From an uncultured Mediterranea sp. (GTDB lineage: Bacteria > Bacteroidota > Bacteroidia > Bacteroidales > Bacteroidaceae), in the NCBI RefSeq assembly GCF_902493215.1, contig NZ_CABUOL010000013.1, positions 1 through 64,000 of the forward strand: a stretch of 64,000 bases of DNA, written 5' to 3'. This document shows positions 42,519 to 52,021 of this stretch, piece after piece. The notes under the pieces were generated by a model. That model ran no database searches. It was not told the origin of the DNA and saw only the letters and a list, made by a program, of their open reading frames with translations. How positions within the stretch are numbered: the first letter of the stretch is position 1; every line of letters starts with the position of its first letter. The translations under genes and the position numbers were made by a program.

Positions 42519-43601
42519 TCATTTTACACAAACCGGCACGAACGGTTGTTTCTTCTCCTTGTCGAGCGGAACTGCCTGATAGGCCACCCGTGTGAAGTCT
42601 ATTTGCGACAAGTCGATGCGGCGTATAGCGCTGTTGTACATGGTGCGATAGTAGATGACCTTGTTGGTTATGTCGGTCGCGGTTGTCCATTGTGTCGCGC
42701 TGGGGATGTCTGCCGGTATCTTTCCGTCTGCAAATTCTACGCCGATGGGGATATCGAAGTTGTTCAGTATCTGAAAACCTTGACGTACGGCATCTTCAGC
42801 CTTGTCCTGCAAAGGCGCAGTTGCCTGATAGAAGGCTGCCCGGACGAAACGCGACGGAGGGGTAACATCGCCGGGGATTCCCAGAAAACCGCTGCCCGCA
42901 CCGAAAGAGGCAATCTGTACCCCGTCCAGCTTCTTGGCCTCGGCCGTACCGGCATAGAGGTTGACGTAATTGTTCAGGTTGGTCATCTGCCATTCGAAGC
43001 CGGGCGAATTGGTCAGTACGCCCAGCTTGTTCTCATAGAAACAGGGCTTTCCACCCACGATTTCCAGTACAATCTGTCGGCCCGTAGTGTCGGCAAACCG
43101 CCAGTGGACGGTCGATGCGCGCGGATCTATCGCTATGACATGTGCTTTGGAGACGGCTTCCTTCACCTGCTCCACGGTTGCACAGCTGCCCAATATCCAG
43201 GAGACAAGCTGCAGGTCGGTGACGCTTTGCCCCTTTACCGCCGCGTCGTACGCTTCATATTGTCCATAGCCGGGGAAATAGAAAAGTCCCGCAGACAATC
43301 CGGCCTCATTCAGCCCTTCGACTACGAATTCCTTTTGCTCGACAGAAAGTCCCACGTAACCGTATCGGGCCACCATTTTCATGCCGTCCAGCGTATAGCC
43401 GGGTACGTATGAGTGCTGCACATATCCTCGGGGGACAACGACATATTGGCTGTTCAGTTCGCTTCCGCCCCATTCGATGGTACGGGCCACGATGCGTGCG
43501 CTGTCTTTGGCTGTCAGTGTAATGCCGGTACAGGCGTTTGCTTCCTGTTGCATCAGGAATGTCATGGCCAGAGCCATGCAGGTAATAAAAATCTTTTTCA
43601 T
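42519..43601 (-). CDS. Choloylglycine hydrolase family protein (bile salt hydrolase / penicillin acylase type)
   Basis: A 360-residue exported Ntn-hydrolase. Signal peptide 1-23; cutting before C24 exposes the nucleophile cysteine (ANA|CTGITLTA). Matching active-site positions: R40 in IVARTIEW (16 after the Cys, as in known bile salt hydrolases), E43 where Asp is usual, N and P in LTNSPGFEWQ, and R in TPPSRFVRAAF. Length and exported form agree with Bacteroides bile-acid hydrolases; a penicillin V acylase-like substrate cannot be excluded. ATG 43601 is chosen over TTG 43610. Convergent with the recombinase, and wholly inside the putative invertible segment. Confidence 0.88.
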   Translation of the reverse strand: MKKIFITCMALAMTFLMQQEANACTGITLTAKDSARIVARTIEWGGSELNSQYVVVPRGYVQHSYVPGYTLDGMKMVARYGYVGLSVEQKEFVVEGLNEAGLSAGLFYFPGYGQYEAYDAAVKGQSVTDLQLVSWILGSCATVEQVKEAVSKAHVIAIDPRASTVHWRFADTTGRQIVLEIVGGKPCFYENKLGVLTNSPGFEWQMTNLNNYVNLYAGTAEAKKLDGVQIASFGAGSGFLGIPGDVTPPSRFVRAAFYQATAPLQDKAEDAVRQGFQILNNFDIPIGVEFADGKIPADIPSATQWTTATDITNKVIYYRTMYNSAIRRIDLSQIDFTRVAYQAVPLDKEKKQPFVPVCVK

Positions 43602-43625
43602 CGCAATCAAGTTTTATACAAGTAA

Positions 43626-43633
43626 CAAATTTA
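43626..43633 (-). promoter_or_regulatory. -7 element of the hydrolase gene
   Basis: Minus strand TAAATTTG, full match to TAnnTTTG, 25 bases before ATG 43601. No clear TTG at -33. It lies within the invertible segment, so it moves with the gene. Confidence 0.45.
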
Positions 43634-43809
43634 CAGTTAATATGTTTATGTTGTATGCCTCTGAGCAAGAAATATACGTGCAGGCGCATTCCAATCTGTT
43701 AAAATGCGCCACGGCCGGGTATCAAATGGGTAACGGCAGGTACAGACATCCCTTTCCCGATAGCCTCCGGCAGCCTACATCCGTTTGTTTGAAATCGAAA
43801 AAGTGCATA

Positions 43810-46800
43810 ATGCCCTCATGCAGAGGGGCGATAGGGGCGGTTGGGAGTTCCGCGAAGACTTTGGTAGTTTCCTACATTGGTATGCAGACTGTAGAAGTTC
43901 CTGTAAAGCCCAGTGTGAAAGTCTTCTTGAAGTCGAATACTGAGCTGCTGGACGAGGTGATGGTTGTGGCTTATGGTACAGCCAAGAAATCTGCCTTTAC
44001 AGGTTCGGCTACCGTTGTAGGCTCGGATGAAATCGGTAAGATACAGAGCTCTAACGTGGCCAATGCCTTGACTGGTAAAGTGGCAGGTGTGCAGTTGAAT
44101 ACGTCTTCCGGTCAGCCGGGCGCAACTACTCCTTCTATCCGCGTACGTGGTATCAGCTCTATCAATGCCGGCAGTGATCCGTTGATTATTCTGGATGGTG
44201 CTCCTTATGATGGTGACCTGAATAATATCAGCTCTCAGGATATTGAGTCTATGACTGTGCTGAAGGATGCTGCATCCAATGCCTTGTATGGTGCACGTGG
44301 TGCCAACGGTGTGATTATCATTACTACAAAGAAGGGTGCTGCTGGCCAGGCTCGTGTAACAGTCGATGCCAAGTGGGGATCCAATTCGCGTGCTACCCAA
44401 GATTATAATTTCATCAAGAGTCCGGCTCAATACTATGAAATGTATTACGGGGCATTAAGCAGCTATTTTACTCAGTTGACAGACGACAAGGGTAATCTGG
44501 TTTATCCTAATCCTCAGGCTGTCTATGAACAGACTAATGCTGCTATGACTGGTTCCGGTAGTTATGGTTTGGGATATAATGTATACAGTGTTCCATCGGG
44601 ACAGTATCTGATTGGTACGAATGGAAAACTGAACCCCAATGCAACTTTGGGAAATGTAGTCGAATATAACGGAATGCAATATATGCTTCGTCCCGACAAC
44701 TGGTTGGATGAGGCCTATAGCAACGGTTTGCGTCAGGAATATAATGTCAGTGTTTCGGGTGGTACAGACAAATCGTCTTTCTATGCTTCTGTAAGTTATT
44801 TGAATAATGAAGGTATTACTGTAAATTCAGACTATGAACGTCTGACTGGTCGTTTGAAAGCTGATTATCAAGTGAAGGAATGGTTGAAGTTTGGTGCAAA
44901 CATGTCGTATACTCACTTTGATGCCAATTCTTTGGGAGAAGATGGTTCTTCTAATTCTTCTGGAAACATTTTCGCTTATGCTACCCGTATCGCTCCTATT
45001 TATCCGTTGTACATCCGTGACGGTCAGGGCAATATTATGACTGACAAAAACGGTATCACAATGTACGATTTCGGTAATAAGGATAATGCAGGTCTGAGCC
45101 GTCCGTTCTTGAGCGGTGGTAACGCTTTCGCTGCCAATCTTTTGGATACCAATAATGCTGAAGGCAATGTGATGACTGCTACCGGTTTTGCAGAAGTTCG
45201 TTTCCTGAAGGACTTTAAATTTACGTGGACAAGTGGTGTGGCAATTGATGAAACACGTACCAATGGTTTCACCAATCCTTATTATGGACAATATGCAACT
45301 TCTAATGGTATTGCCAGCAAGTATCACACTCGTAATTTGGCATACAATCACCAGCAGTTGTTGAACTGGAAGCGTTCATTCGGTGCTAATAACTTTGAAG
45401 TGATGCTGGGTCATGAATACTACCGTTATAAATATTATTATTTGTATGCCAGCAAATCCAATGTGTTCGATCCGAACAATATTGAATTGAGCGGTGCCAT
45501 TACAGAAAACGGCAGCAATTCATATACTACCGATTATAACACTGAAGGTTATTTCGGCCGTGTACAATATGACTTTGCTGAAAAGTACTTCCTTTCTGGT
45601 TCTTACCGTCGTGATGCTTCTTCACGTTTCCATCCCGATAACCGCTGGGGTAACTTCTGGTCGGCAGGTGCTGCCTGGATTATCTCCAAGGAAGACTTCT
45701 TCGATGTAGACTGGGTGGACATGCTGAAGATTAAGGCATCATATGGTTCTCAGGGTAACGATAATATCGGTGACTACCGCTATATCAATACTTATAATAT
45801 AGTTAATTCGGCCGGTAATCCTGCTGCTATACCTAATACAATGGGTAATAAGGATATTACTTGGGAAACAAACGGTAACTTCAATGCCGGTTTCGACTTC
45901 GAACTGTTCAAGGGCCGTTTGACTGGTACTGTGGAATACTTCCTCCGCAAGACAACAGATATGTTGTTCTCATTCCCGCTGCCGCCGACATTCGGATATA
46001 CTTCTTATTATGCCAATGTAGGTGACATGCAGAATATGGGTATTGAGGCAGAATTCAACGGTTCTATCATCAAGACCAATGATTTCACTTGGGATCTGGG
46101 CTTGAACTTGACTCATTACAAGAACAAGATTTCTTATCTGCCTGAGGAACGTAAAACAATGGTTGTAGATGGAGTACCGGGATACAGCAGCGGTAACTAT
46201 TACTATGGTGAGGGTGAAGCTTTGTACACTTACCGTATCAAGAAGTATGCTGGTGTTGATCCGGAAACAGGTGAAGCTTTGTACTATAAGAATGTAACAG
46301 ATGAAGCTGGAAATGTAGTGGGTACCGAGAAGACTGCCAAGTATGATGATGCAGATTATTATTTGTGTGGAACAGCTCTTCCCGACGTATATGGTGGTTT
46401 CAATACCTCGTTCACCTATAAGGGTTTTGATTTGTCGGCCGACTTCACCTATCAGATTGGAGGACAAATTTATGATGGCGACTATGCCAGCATGATGAGC
46501 AGTCCTACTACCAGCTCCAAAGGTTCCAATTTCCATGCCGACTTGCTGAATGCTTGGACACCGGAAAACAAGAACTCCAATATTCCTCGTTTCCAATTTG
46601 GTGATAATTATACAGCTGCAACATCGGATCGTTTCCTGACAAGTGCATCTTACCTGAGCTTGCAGAATATTAACTTCGGCTATACATTGCCTACCAGCTT
46701 GACTAGACGTGCACAGATTGAGAAAGTACGTGTTTATGTGACGGCTGATAATGTATGGATATGGTCCAAGAGACAAGGCCTCGATCCTCGTCAGAGCATT

Positions 46801-46872
46801 ACAGGTTCTGTAACCAATGCATATTATGCTCCGATGCGTACAATCTCGGGAGGTATCACATTAACATTCTAA
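43810..46872 (+). CDS. SusC/RagA-like channel (B), 5'-truncated silent cassette
   Basis: SusC homology starts exactly at 43846 and gives 1008 codons of plug and barrel: SSAKTLVVSYIGM, LLDEVMVVAYGTAKKS, IRVRGISSINAGSDPLIILD, a TTKKGAAGQ segment, and the barrel end MRTISGGITLTF. The signal peptide and most of the carboxypeptidase-like domain are missing. The frame is open upstream to 43477, but that part is antisense to the hydrolase gene and does not resemble a SusC; ATG 43810 is merely the nearest in-frame ATG. So in this orientation no proper export is possible. After inversion at IR1/IR2 it would gain the promoter and the first 67 codons of SusC-A in frame. SusD-B and a lipoprotein follow. 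Confidence 0.85.
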   Translation: MPSCRGAIGAVGSSAKTLVVSYIGMQTVEVPVKPSVKVFLKSNTELLDEVMVVAYGTAKKSAFTGSATVVGSDEIGKIQSSNVANALTGKVAGVQLNTSSGQPGATTPSIRVRGISSINAGSDPLIILDGAPYDGDLNNISSQDIESMTVLKDAASNALYGARGANGVIIITTKKGAAGQARVTVDAKWGSNSRATQDYNFIKSPAQYYEMYYGALSSYFTQLTDDKGNLVYPNPQAVYEQTNAAMTGSGSYGLGYNVYSVPSGQYLIGTNGKLNPNATLGNVVEYNGMQYMLRPDNWLDEAYSNGLRQEYNVSVSGGTDKSSFYASVSYLNNEGITVNSDYERLTGRLKADYQVKEWLKFGANMSYTHFDANSLGEDGSSNSSGNIFAYATRIAPIYPLYIRDGQGNIMTDKNGITMYDFGNKDNAGLSRPFLSGGNAFAANLLDTNNAEGNVMTATGFAEVRFLKDFKFTWTSGVAIDETRTNGFTNPYYGQYATSNGIASKYHTRNLAYNHQQLLNWKRSFGANNFEVMLGHEYYRYKYYYLYASKSNVFDPNNIELSGAITENGSNSYTTDYNTEGYFGRVQYDFAEKYFLSGSYRRDASSRFHPDNRWGNFWSAGAAWIISKEDFFDVDWVDMLKIKASYGSQGNDNIGDYRYINTYNIVNSAGNPAAIPNTMGNKDITWETNGNFNAGFDFELFKGRLTGTVEYFLRKTTDMLFSFPLPPTFGYTSYYANVGDMQNMGIEAEFNGSIIKTNDFTWDLGLNLTHYKNKISYLPEERKTMVVDGVPGYSSGNYYYGEGEALYTYRIKKYAGVDPETGEALYYKNVTDEAGNVVGTEKTAKYDDADYYLCGTALPDVYGGFNTSFTYKGFDLSADFTYQIGGQIYDGDYASMMSSPTTSSKGSNFHADLLNAWTPENKNSNIPRFQFGDNYTAATSDRFLTSASYLSLQNINFGYTLPTSLTRRAQIEKVRVYVTADNVWIWSKRQGLDPRQSITGSVTNAYYAPMRTISGGITLTF
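43846..43884 (+). repeat. Inverted repeat IR2 inside susC-B (39 bp)
   Basis: Exact partner of IR1 (40436-40474), opposite strand. Same reading phase (codons SSAKTLVVSYIGM), so a crossover keeps the frame. Confidence 0.95.
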
Positions 46873-46891
46873 TTTATTGATTACAAATAAT

Positions 46892-48523
46892 ATGAAAACA
46901 AATATATCTAAATTAATAGCGGGAGTTTGTCTCTTCTCATCCCTGGGCCTGACTACGGGATGTATTGAAGAAACGATTCCGACTAGTGTAGCGACAGAAG
47001 ATCAAGTAACTTCTTCGGATATGGCTGCTGCAGCCATGCTTTGGGCGATGCCAGCCAGTTTGAATGTAGTAGGAGTAGTCAGCTCCAGTTACCATTGGGA
47101 CTGGGGATATGGTTCTATTATGCACGTACGTGACGTGATGACTGGTGATATGCCTGTAATCAGCTCCGGTTACAACTGGTATACCAACTGGGAGGTTGCT
47201 GAAGCGCAAGGTGAAAGCTATGTATATCCTCAATTCATTTGGAACTATTATTGGCAGGCTGTTTTGACAACCAATAAATTGATTGCAGCTATTGATGCAG
47301 AGACTGCTTCGTCAGCACAGTTGGGCTATTTGGCTGCCGCACATGCTTATCGTGCATTCTTCTATATGGATTTGGCCCGTATGTTCGAGTTCTTGCCCAG
47401 CGATAAGATACCTTCAGGTGTCAATGATGCAGGCAATGATGTGACTGGACTTACTGTACCTATTGTTAAAGAGACCATTACAGAAGAAGAAGCCAGAAAT
47501 AATCCTCGTGTAAGCCGTGATGTGATGGCCGAATTCATTTTGAGTGATTTGGATTTTGCAGAGCAGAATATCGGAAAACTGGAAGAAAGCTCAAAAACAC
47601 TTCCTCATTTGGATGTTGTATACGGTTTGAAAGCCCGTTTGTACATGTGGTTGGAAGATTATCCGAAAGCTAAAGAATATGCCCGTAAAGCTATTAACGC
47701 AACAGGTGTATCTCCGATGACAGAATCTCAATGCTTGAGTACCACCAAAGGTTTCAACGATCTTTCTTGCTGGATGTGGGGCTCCCAAATGGTATCTGAA
47801 GACGATGTGGTTAAGACCGGTATTTTGAACTGGGCTTCCTGGATGTCCAACGAAACCTCTTTTGGTTATTCAGGTCAGGAACCTTTCTTGATGATTAGCA
47901 AGAGCATGTACGATCGTCTGAGCAATACAGACTTCCGTAAGAAGATGTGGAAGGCTCCTGAAGGCAGTATGCTTGATGGCCAGACTGAGTATCTGACTTC
48001 TGCTGCATTCGGTAATTTTGGCGACCGTTTGGCTGATTATGCTTCGGTAAAATTCCGTCCGGCCGAGGGTAACTGCGATGACTATACTACTGGAGCTGCA
48101 ACCGCTTATCCTTTGATGCGTGTAGAGGAAATGTACTTTATTGAAGCTGAAGCTGCCGCTCATTCAAATGTAGAAGAAGGAAAAACTTTATTGACTAACT
48201 TTATGTTAAGCTATCGTGATGGACAATACGAAACGACGGCATCTGGTGTTGATGAAGTTATAGATGAGATTATTTTCCAAAAACGTGTTGAACTTTGGGG
48301 TGAAGGTTTGACTTTCTTTGATATTAAACGTCTGAATCTGCCTGTTACCCGTGGTTATACTGGTACAAATTATCAGGATGATGCTCGTTATAATACCACG
48401 ACACGCCCGGCTTGGATGTCTATATGTATTGTTCAGACAGAGAAAAACAACAATGCGGCTCTTATCGGATTTGAGAATCCCGAAGTTGCAGATGAGCTGT
48501 ATACTCCATGGGCAGGTAATTGA
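46892..48523 (+). CDS. SusD/RagB-like nutrient-binding lipoprotein (B)
   Basis: A 543-residue lipoprotein (signal ends SSLGLTTGC), partner of SusC-B. SusD marks: YWQAVLTTNKLIAAID, LGYLAAAHAYRAFFYMDLA, GLKARLYMWLEDYPKAKEYA, and the C-terminal IIFQKRVELWGEGLTFFDIK then RLNLPV. ATG 46892 is used; TTG 46877 is a poorer choice. It lies 19 bases after SusC-B and depends on the same transcript, so it too should be off in the present orientation. It is only distantly like SusD-A, so the two systems probably bind different ligands. Confidence 0.95.
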   Translation: MKTNISKLIAGVCLFSSLGLTTGCIEETIPTSVATEDQVTSSDMAAAAMLWAMPASLNVVGVVSSSYHWDWGYGSIMHVRDVMTGDMPVISSGYNWYTNWEVAEAQGESYVYPQFIWNYYWQAVLTTNKLIAAIDAETASSAQLGYLAAAHAYRAFFYMDLARMFEFLPSDKIPSGVNDAGNDVTGLTVPIVKETITEEEARNNPRVSRDVMAEFILSDLDFAEQNIGKLEESSKTLPHLDVVYGLKARLYMWLEDYPKAKEYARKAINATGVSPMTESQCLSTTKGFNDLSCWMWGSQMVSEDDVVKTGILNWASWMSNETSFGYSGQEPFLMISKSMYDRLSNTDFRKKMWKAPEGSMLDGQTEYLTSAAFGNFGDRLADYASVKFRPAEGNCDDYTTGAATAYPLMRVEEMYFIEAEAAAHSNVEEGKTLLTNFMLSYRDGQYETTASGVDEVIDEIIFQKRVELWGEGLTFFDIKRLNLPVTRGYTGTNYQDDARYNTTTRPAWMSICIVQTEKNNNAALIGFENPEVADELYTPWAGN

Positions 48524-48557
48524 TAGGACAATACGAATTAATTAAAGGAAAAATTTT

Positions 48558-50459
48558 ATGAAATCGATAAATAAATTATTTGGAACATTTGCTGCAGTGT
48601 GCCTCCTGTTGGGAGGTGCAGCCTGCACAGACGAGGTGGAATATACGGGTGCCGAATTGCAAACTGCCAGTCAGCCTTATTTCCCGACCAATTTGGCTAG
48701 TCAGATTGATTTGACCTCGGATGCCACAAGCTTTACCGTACAGGTAAGTCGTATGGCCGCTGGCTCAGAACTTACGATTGATTTGGCTAAGTCGGGTGAC
48801 GAAGACGCTTTGTTTACCGTACCGGCTACGGCAACTTTTGCTGCTGACGCTACAACTGCTGATATCACTATCAGTTACGATCCGTCAAAGTTCGAGTTGG
48901 ATGTTTATAAACCTTTGACATTGACTATTGCTACTGAAGGTGTAGACAATCCGTATTCGTCGAATACATATTCTTTTAAGGCAGGTATTCCTGCACCCTA
49001 TAATTTGATCGGTGAGGTAAATTTCCGTGATGACATAGTAAACTCTCTTTATGGATTGGCACCGACTGTATATAATGTAGAGTTGTATGAGAATTCCGTA
49101 ACTCCAGGCTTATATCGTATTCTGAATCCTTATAAGAACCATCCGTATGCTTCTGCGCAAACTTATGATAGCTCTAAAGACTATTATCTGACGATCGATG
49201 CAAGAGACCCGAATGGTGTTTATATGCCGGATGTACAGCCTTCAGGTTTGGCGTTGAATTCCTCTGAGGGTATGATTTATACTGCAAGTATGGCTGGTTA
49301 CAATATTTCTAATGGAAGTAGCCTGGAAGCAGAAAAAGCTGCTGGAACTTGTGGTACATTGGTAGATGGTATTATCACTTTCCCCTATCGTAGCCTTTTG
49401 GGTGGCCTTCAGAATGGTGGAAATATATCTTTGTATTATGCTAACTCGAATGAGGCTTTTGCATTGTCTGTAGATCCCGAGATTGGTATTAAGGATTTCT
49501 CTGTGAACATGTCTTATGAAGGTAAACGTACAGACACTTATGGTAGAAATTATGCAATCGCTAATGTGGAGTTGGGAGCTGATGTAGAAAGCGCACAGAT
49601 AGCTATTATTAAAGGATATCCGTCAAACGATGATGTAACCAAGATTCTGAATGGTGAGATTCCTTCGACTACAATCCGTTCTGACAGCGAGGTTGAGTTG
49701 GCGTGTGCTACAACAGGATTGCATTCAATTGTTGCAGTGTCTTATGGTATGAGTTCTTCTGAAACAGAAGCTACGGCGAAAGAGGTATATTCTATCAGTT
49801 TCCGATATGCGGTCGGCGAATCGATTCCTGTATCCTATTATGTAGGAGATTGGATTGTTTCCGGTATTCAATATGGAGTAGACGAGAATAATAAGCCTGT
49901 TACAGCACCTGTAACAATGTTAGCTACTATCACAGACAAGGGTAACGGTGTGTTGGGCGTTTCAGGTTTGGCTCCTTTTACACAAACTTACAATGATGAG
50001 ATTAAGTTGGTTTATGAAACCGAAACCGGTAATGTAATTTTGGCACCTCAGCAATTGCCTGACTTGGAAGGCATGTCTATATTGGCCCTGCCAAGTAATT
50101 CGTCCACTGGATATGTGACTCAGAAAGAAACTTTATGGGGCGAAGCCAATGAATATGGTGAGCTCTCATTCTTCAATGCTCCTGAAAACGAAGGGGATTG
50201 GACCGACTTTATGATTATCATAGCTACAGAACAAGGATTGTCTCCGCAGCTGATGTATAGCTTGAATTGGCAGCGCTATGTACCTGAGACAGGAGGACAA
50301 CGTGTCGTGACACGTTCAACCGAGACTTCCTTGAGTCTTTCTTTCCAGAGTTATGTTAAGGAATTTATGGCTCCTTTATCGCAGACCAAATCTTCCTTAC
50401 CAATTATCAAATGTACTGATGGTACACCTGAATTTAAGGGTGAGGCTGTAAAGTTCTGA
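48558..50459 (+). CDS. Large surface lipoprotein of SusC/D-B operon (SusE/F-like position)
   Basis: A 633-residue lipoprotein (signal ends LLLGGAACTDE). It seems built of several beta domains: about 40-145 Calx-beta-like (ASQIDLTSDATSFTVQVSRM), about 150-320 with a repeated FRDDIVNSLYG and GVYMPDVQPSGL stretch, about 325-425, and a C-terminal region about 430-560 with VSYYVGDWIVSGIQY, like small binding domains. Third gene of the B operon, 34 bases after SusD-B. A glycan- or ligand-binding surface role is inferred from position. A strong terminator follows. Confidence 0.75.
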   Translation: MKSINKLFGTFAAVCLLLGGAACTDEVEYTGAELQTASQPYFPTNLASQIDLTSDATSFTVQVSRMAAGSELTIDLAKSGDEDALFTVPATATFAADATTADITISYDPSKFELDVYKPLTLTIATEGVDNPYSSNTYSFKAGIPAPYNLIGEVNFRDDIVNSLYGLAPTVYNVELYENSVTPGLYRILNPYKNHPYASAQTYDSSKDYYLTIDARDPNGVYMPDVQPSGLALNSSEGMIYTASMAGYNISNGSSLEAEKAAGTCGTLVDGIITFPYRSLLGGLQNGGNISLYYANSNEAFALSVDPEIGIKDFSVNMSYEGKRTDTYGRNYAIANVELGADVESAQIAIIKGYPSNDDVTKILNGEIPSTTIRSDSEVELACATTGLHSIVAVSYGMSSSETEATAKEVYSISFRYAVGESIPVSYYVGDWIVSGIQYGVDENNKPVTAPVTMLATITDKGNGVLGVSGLAPFTQTYNDEIKLVYETETGNVILAPQQLPDLEGMSILALPSNSSTGYVTQKETLWGEANEYGELSFFNAPENEGDWTDFMIIIATEQGLSPQLMYSLNWQRYVPETGGQRVVTRSTETSLSLSFQSYVKEFMAPLSQTKSSLPIIKCTDGTPEFKGEAVKF

Positions 50460-50491
50460 ATCTTTTAAGAACAAATAGATTTAGATTGGTT

Positions 50492-50528
50492 GGGAGCTGT
50501 GTCCGAATGGGGCACAGCTCCTTTTTTA
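50492..50528 (+). terminator. Terminator of the SusC/D-B operon
   Basis: GGAGCTGTGTCC pairs with GGGCACAGCTCC around GAATGG, followed by TTTTTT. Confidence 0.85.
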
Positions 50529-50583
50529 TATCTTATTCTTATATCTTTCTAGTTTGTAGAGCTCGCTTTTTCTCATAAATCAG

Positions 50584-50591
50584 TATCTTTG
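50584..50591 (+). promoter_or_regulatory. -7 element of hflX
   Basis: TATCTTTG, full match to TAnnTTTG, 31 bases before ATG 50622; no TTG at the usual distance. Confidence 0.45.
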
Positions 50592-50621
50592 TCACCGTTA
50601 TTCATCTATAAGAAACGAACA

Positions 50622-51890
50622 ATGGCAATGAAAGAATTTGTAATTTCCGAAGCGCAGGTAGAGACTGCGGTGCTGGTGGGACTCATTACGAAGACGCAGG
50701 ACGAGCGCAAAACGAATGAGTACCTAGACGAACTGGCTTTTCTGGCTGAGACAGCCGGAGCGGAAGTGGTGAAACGGTTTACACAGAAACTGGATCAGGC
50801 TAACTCGGTGACGTATGTCGGAAAGGGAAAGCTGGACGAAATCAAGCAATATATCAAGGACGAAGAGGAGGCGGAGCGGGAAATCGGTATGGTTATCTTC
50901 GATGACGAACTGTCGGCCAAGCAGATCCGTAACATCGAGGCGGAACTGAAGGTGAAGATTCTGGACCGTACGTCGCTCATCCTCGACATCTTCGCCATGC
51001 GTGCACAGACGGCCAATGCCAAGACGCAGGTGGAGCTGGCACAATATAAATACATGCTGCCGCGTCTGCAACGACTCTGGACGCACTTGGAACGCCAGGG
51101 AGGTGGTTCCGGTGCCGGTGGTGGTAAGGGTTCGGTAGGTCTTCGTGGTCCGGGTGAAACCCAGCTCGAAATGGACCGCCGTATCATCTTGAACCGTATG
51201 TCGCTGCTGAAGGAACGCCTGGCCGAGATTGACAAGCAGAAGGCTACGCAGCGCAAGAACCGCGGTCGTCTGATTCGCGTGGCTTTGGTAGGATATACCA
51301 ACGTGGGCAAGTCTACGTTGATGAACCTGCTGGCCAAGAGTGAGGTGTTTGCTGAGAACAAGCTGTTTGCTACACTCGATACGACAGTACGCAAGGTGAT
51401 TATCGACAACCTGCCCTTCCTGCTCAGTGATACGGTAGGGTTCATCCGAAAATTGCCTACCGACCTGGTGGACTCCTTCAAGTCGACGTTGGACGAGGTA
51501 CGCGAAGCCGACCTGCTGTTGCATGTCGTGGATATCTCGCATCCCGACTTCGAGGAACAGATTGAGGTGGTGAACAAGACTTTGGCTGATATCGGTGCGG
51601 CAGGCAAACCCATGATTTTGGTATTCAACAAAATAGATGCCTATACGTATGTGAAGAAGGATGAGGACGACCTGACTCCGCGCACCAAGGAGAACCTGTC
51701 CCTGGAAGAGCTGATGAAGACGTGGATGGCGAAACTGGAGGATAACTGCATGTTCATTTCGGCCCGTGAGAAAATCAACATCGAGGAGATGAAAACAATG
51801 GTTTACCAGCGTGTGAAGGAATTGCATGTGCAGAAGTACCCGTATAACGACTTCCTTTATCAGACGTACGACGAGAACGGGGAGTTGTAA
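50622..51890 (+). CDS. hflX: GTPase HflX
   Basis: A 422-residue GTPase that binds the large ribosomal subunit and helps split or rescue stalled ribosomes. Seen: the N-terminal HflX domain (about 1-150: SVTYVGKGKLDEIK, VIFDDELSAKQIRNIE, DIFAMRAQTANAKTQVELAQ), the GGGKGSVGLRGPGETQLEMD linker, G1 GYTNVGKSTLMN, G3 LSDTVGFI, and G4 FNKIDAY. ATG 50622 (MAMKEF) or 50628 fits; upstream bases carry the -7 promoter element, so the longer frame from 50589 is rejected. A weak TTCG-tetraloop hairpin (51904-51922) follows. Confidence 0.96.
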   Translation: MAMKEFVISEAQVETAVLVGLITKTQDERKTNEYLDELAFLAETAGAEVVKRFTQKLDQANSVTYVGKGKLDEIKQYIKDEEEAEREIGMVIFDDELSAKQIRNIEAELKVKILDRTSLILDIFAMRAQTANAKTQVELAQYKYMLPRLQRLWTHLERQGGGSGAGGGKGSVGLRGPGETQLEMDRRIILNRMSLLKERLAEIDKQKATQRKNRGRLIRVALVGYTNVGKSTLMNLLAKSEVFAENKLFATLDTTVRKVIIDNLPFLLSDTVGFIRKLPTDLVDSFKSTLDEVREADLLLHVVDISHPDFEEQIEVVNKTLADIGAAGKPMILVFNKIDAYTYVKKDEDDLTPRTKENLSLEELMKTWMAKLEDNCMFISAREKINIEEMKTMVYQRVKELHVQKYPYNDFLYQTYDENGEL

Positions 51891-52021
51891 TATAACATAT
51901 AGAAAACCTCTTCGGAGGGTTTACGGATAAGAATCTCTATGAAACGTGGGTGGATATAGCTGTTTGTCGGCCTGTCCGCCTGCGTTTCATGCGTTTATAC
52001 AAGGAACTAAACAATAGTAAC

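Larger units (their letters stand above)
40436..43884. other. Putative invertible segment (SusC switch) with recombinase and bile-salt-hydrolase-family gene
   Basis: The DNA between IR1 and IR2 (40475-43845, 3371 bases) holds codons 1-67 of susC-A with signal peptide, the promoter 40732-40761, the tyrosine recombinase gene, a set of palindromes and a choloylglycine hydrolase gene. Crossing over within the repeats would flip it, joining promoter, signal peptide and the first 67 codons in frame to susC-B (predicted 1075-residue product) and leaving susC-A without promoter or start. Related SusC/SusD inversions driven by tyrosine recombinases are known from Bacteroides fragilis. Inversion here is predicted, not shown. 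Confidence 0.75.

Noticed and set aside
43477..43845. N-terminal extension of susC-B
   Set aside because: No signal peptide, no homology to SusC, antisense to the hydrolase gene; the homologous part begins at the inverted repeat.
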